From positions 1-16,369 of the forward strand of contig DMKB01000364.1 of NCBI GenBank assembly GCA_003454665.1: DNA of 16,369 nt, given 5' to 3'. The notes under the pieces were generated by a model, which saw nothing but the letters and a program-made list of their open reading frames with translations, ran no database searches and was not told where the DNA came from. How positions within the stretch are numbered: the first letter of the stretch is position 1; each line of letters opens with the position of its first letter. Both the position numbers and the translations under genes were made by a program. The DNA is from Nitrospiraceae bacterium. Its GTDB lineage: Bacteria > Nitrospirota > UBA9217. This document shows positions 15,047-16,369 of the stretch, piece by piece.

Positions 15047-15883
15047 TCAAACCCTGATTGCCACGCCCCGTTCTTTCAAATACTCCTTCGCCTCTTTTAT
15101 CGAATATTCCCTGAAGTGAAAAATCGATGCTGCAAGGGCGGCATCGGCTTTGCCTGCCGTGAATCCGTCATAGATATGCTCGAGATTGCCGACCCCGCCT
15201 GAGGCGATGACCGGTATCGTAACTGCTTCGGCCACGGTCCGTGTCAGCTCAAGATCGTATCCGGTTTTCTGTCCGTCCTGGTTCATGCTCGTGAGCAGGA
15301 TCTCGCCTGCGCCGTACTTTTCCATTAACTGCGCCCATGCAACAGCATCGATGCCCATGGGATTTCTGCCGCCGTGGGTGTAGACCTCCCAGCGGAGTGC
15401 GGAGTCAGAGAGGAAGAGATTTTTATAAACAGGATCGCCAGCCCATTTCACCCGCGGGGTAAAGTCAGGATCGTGGGCCACCACGCGTTTCGCGTCGATT
15501 GCCACGACGATACACTGGCTGCCGAAGCGTCGGGCAGCGGCTTTGATGAACTCCGGATCGTGCACTGCCGTGGTGTTGATCGAAACCTTGTCGCTGCCGG
15601 CGAGGAGCAGCTCCCTGATGTCGTCGAGGTTTTTGATGCCTCCGCCGACGGTGAGGGGCATGAACACCTGTTCTGCCGTGCGTCGGACCACGTCGAGGAT
15701 GATGCCGCGTTCTTCGTGGGAAGCGGTAATATCGAGAAAGGTAAGCTCGTCTGCTCCCTGCTCGTCGTAAAATTTCGCGTTCTCCACGGGATCACCGGCG
15801 TCGATGAGGTTCACGAAACTGACACCTTTGACGACGCGTCCTGATTTTACATCGAGGCAGGGGATGATTCTCTTGGTCAACAT
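15047..15883 (-). CDS. hisF: Imidazole glycerol phosphate synthase cyclase subunit HisF
   Basis: Closes the imidazole ring in histidine synthesis, using ammonia made by HisH and giving IGP plus AICAR. The family signature is complete: KRIIPCLDVKSGRVVKG with catalytic D11, VVAIDAKR with D130, GAGEILLTSM, PVIASGGVGN and ADAALAASIFHF. Length is 278 residues against roughly 250-258 usual. The excess lies at about residues 134-164, between AIDAKR and WEVYTHGG, where the family has only a few residues. The reading frame is intact through the insertion. The ribosome-binding site is GAGGA near 15893-15889. The stop is 19 bases downstream of the hisA-hisF junction pattern expected for a his operon: hisA ends 19 bases before this start. 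Confidence 0.95.
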   Translation of the reverse strand: MLTKRIIPCLDVKSGRVVKGVSFVNLIDAGDPVENAKFYDEQGADELTFLDITASHEERGIILDVVRRTAEQVFMPLTVGGGIKNLDDIRELLLAGSDKVSINTTAVHDPEFIKAAARRFGSQCIVVAIDAKRVVAHDPDFTPRVKWAGDPVYKNLFLSDSALRWEVYTHGGRNPMGIDAVAWAQLMEKYGAGEILLTSMNQDGQKTGYDLELTRTVAEAVTIPVIASGGVGNLEHIYDGFTAGKADAALAASIFHFREYSIKEAKEYLKERGVAIRV

Positions 15884-15902
15884 GGTATTCCTCGGGAAAC
15901 GC

Positions 15903-16369
15903 TTATTCGCATGAGCAAGCCTTGGTAAAGGCTATGGCTTTTTTAAGATCGAGCAAGCCGCTGTAGATCGCCTTTCCGGTGATGACCCCCTCGACGCCGG
16001 TGCGCGCAATGGTGGTGAGGGCCTGGATATCATTCAGCGTCGAGACGCCGCCTGAGGCGATGACCGGGATGTCGAGTTCCTTTGCAAGCGCTTCGGTAGC
16101 ATCGATGTTCGGGCCGGTGAGCATGCCGTCGCGCTTGATGTCTGTATAGATGACCGCAATGACCCCATGGCCCTGCATCTGCTTCGCCAGGTCAACGGCC
16201 TTTACCTTGGTGACTTCGGCCCAGCCCTTGATCGCCACCATGCCGTCTTTTGCGTCGATCCCGATGATGATTTTCTCAGGGAAATCCTTGCACGCCTGCT
16301 GTACGAGGGAAGGGTTTTCAATGGCTGCTGTGCCGAGGATGATCCTGTTGATCCCGCTGGATACGAGTG
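15903..16369 (-). CDS. hisA: HisA, ProFAR isomerase, 5' end outside window
   Basis: The phosphoribosylformimino-5-aminoimidazole carboxamide ribotide isomerase acts just before HisF in histidine synthesis. The frame is open to the right edge (first full codon at 16367), so the N-terminal part is missing. The visible 155 residues include INRIILGTAAIENP, IIGIDAKDGMVAIKGW, VIYTDIKRDGMLTGPN and DIPVIASGGVSTLNDI, all HisA features that include the catalytic Asp region of TDI. The C-terminus is short (KAIAFTKACSCE). hisF begins 19 bases after its stop, so both belong to one his operon. Confidence 0.94.
   Translation of the reverse strand, partial: LVSSGINRIILGTAAIENPSLVQQACKDFPEKIIIGIDAKDGMVAIKGWAEVTKVKAVDLAKQMQGHGVIAVIYTDIKRDGMLTGPNIDATEALAKELDIPVIASGGVSTLNDIQALTTIARTGVEGVITGKAIYSGLLDLKKAIAFTKACSCE

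Noticed and set aside
1..16369. CRISPR arrays, tRNA or rRNA genes, transposases
   Set aside because: No regularly spaced repeats, no cloverleaf-like or rRNA-like stretches and no transposase-like proteins were seen on either strand. This was judged by eye without a covariance search.

Overview
The window looks like a chromosomal stretch of a moderately GC-rich, Gram-negative, anaerobic or facultative bacterium that makes selenoproteins. The layout would suit a Desulfobacterota- or Nitrospirota-like lineage, but that placement is an inference from gene content and was not tested. Evidence for an outer membrane comes from two beta-barrel proteins, and evidence for a periplasmic redox economy from a Tat-exported formate dehydrogenase and a diheme cytochrome c peroxidase. 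The outstanding property is selenocysteine. Four separate reading frames carry an in-frame TGA, three exactly where the family has its active-site residue (FDH, DsbA, MsrA) and one where it has its metal-binding Cys (HMA domain). Each TGA is followed 18-23 nt later by a short hairpin with a G-starting apical loop, as expected of bacterial SECIS elements. At least five ordinary genes here end in TGA, so TGA is not globally reassigned.

Layout: (1) 1-1161, minus strand: 5' part of an outer-membrane beta-barrel protein that runs off the left edge. (2) 1162-1508: divergent intergenic region with an extended -10 promoter and an inverted-repeat operator candidate for the next operon. (3) 1509-6568, plus: three-subunit membrane formate dehydrogenase, made of a selenocysteine molybdopterin subunit, a four-cluster Fe-S subunit and a HybB/NrfD-type quinone-reactive membrane subunit. 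A strong hairpin follows. (4) 6642-9360, plus: DsbA-like selenoprotein with a U-x-x-C site, diheme cytochrome c peroxidase, and FdhE, the formate dehydrogenase maturation factor. Dispersed GACAGGAT/ATCCTGTC inverted repeats lie on both sides of fdhE.

(5) 12915 down to 9650, minus: a metal-handling group. It contains a multicopper oxidase apparently fused to an outer-membrane beta-barrel tail, a small Met-rich secreted protein, and a small exported heavy-metal-associated (HMA) protein. In the HMA protein the first Cys of the metal site is selenocysteine and the second is Val. (6) 13255-13860, plus: YdeI/OmpD-associated family protein. (7) 14769 down to 13951, minus: exported MsrA with a Sec active site. 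(8) 16369 down to 15047, minus: hisA (partial) and hisF of histidine biosynthesis. hisF carries an unusual insertion of about 25-30 residues.

How the genes may fit together: the formate dehydrogenase oxidises formate outside the cytoplasmic membrane and passes electrons to quinone, and FdhE serves its maturation. The DsbA-like selenoprotein, the peroxidase, the copper oxidase, the Met-rich protein, the HMA selenoprotein and the exported MsrA all act, by their signal peptides, in the envelope. They would suit defence against metals and oxidants. That functional grouping is an inference from gene content and order.
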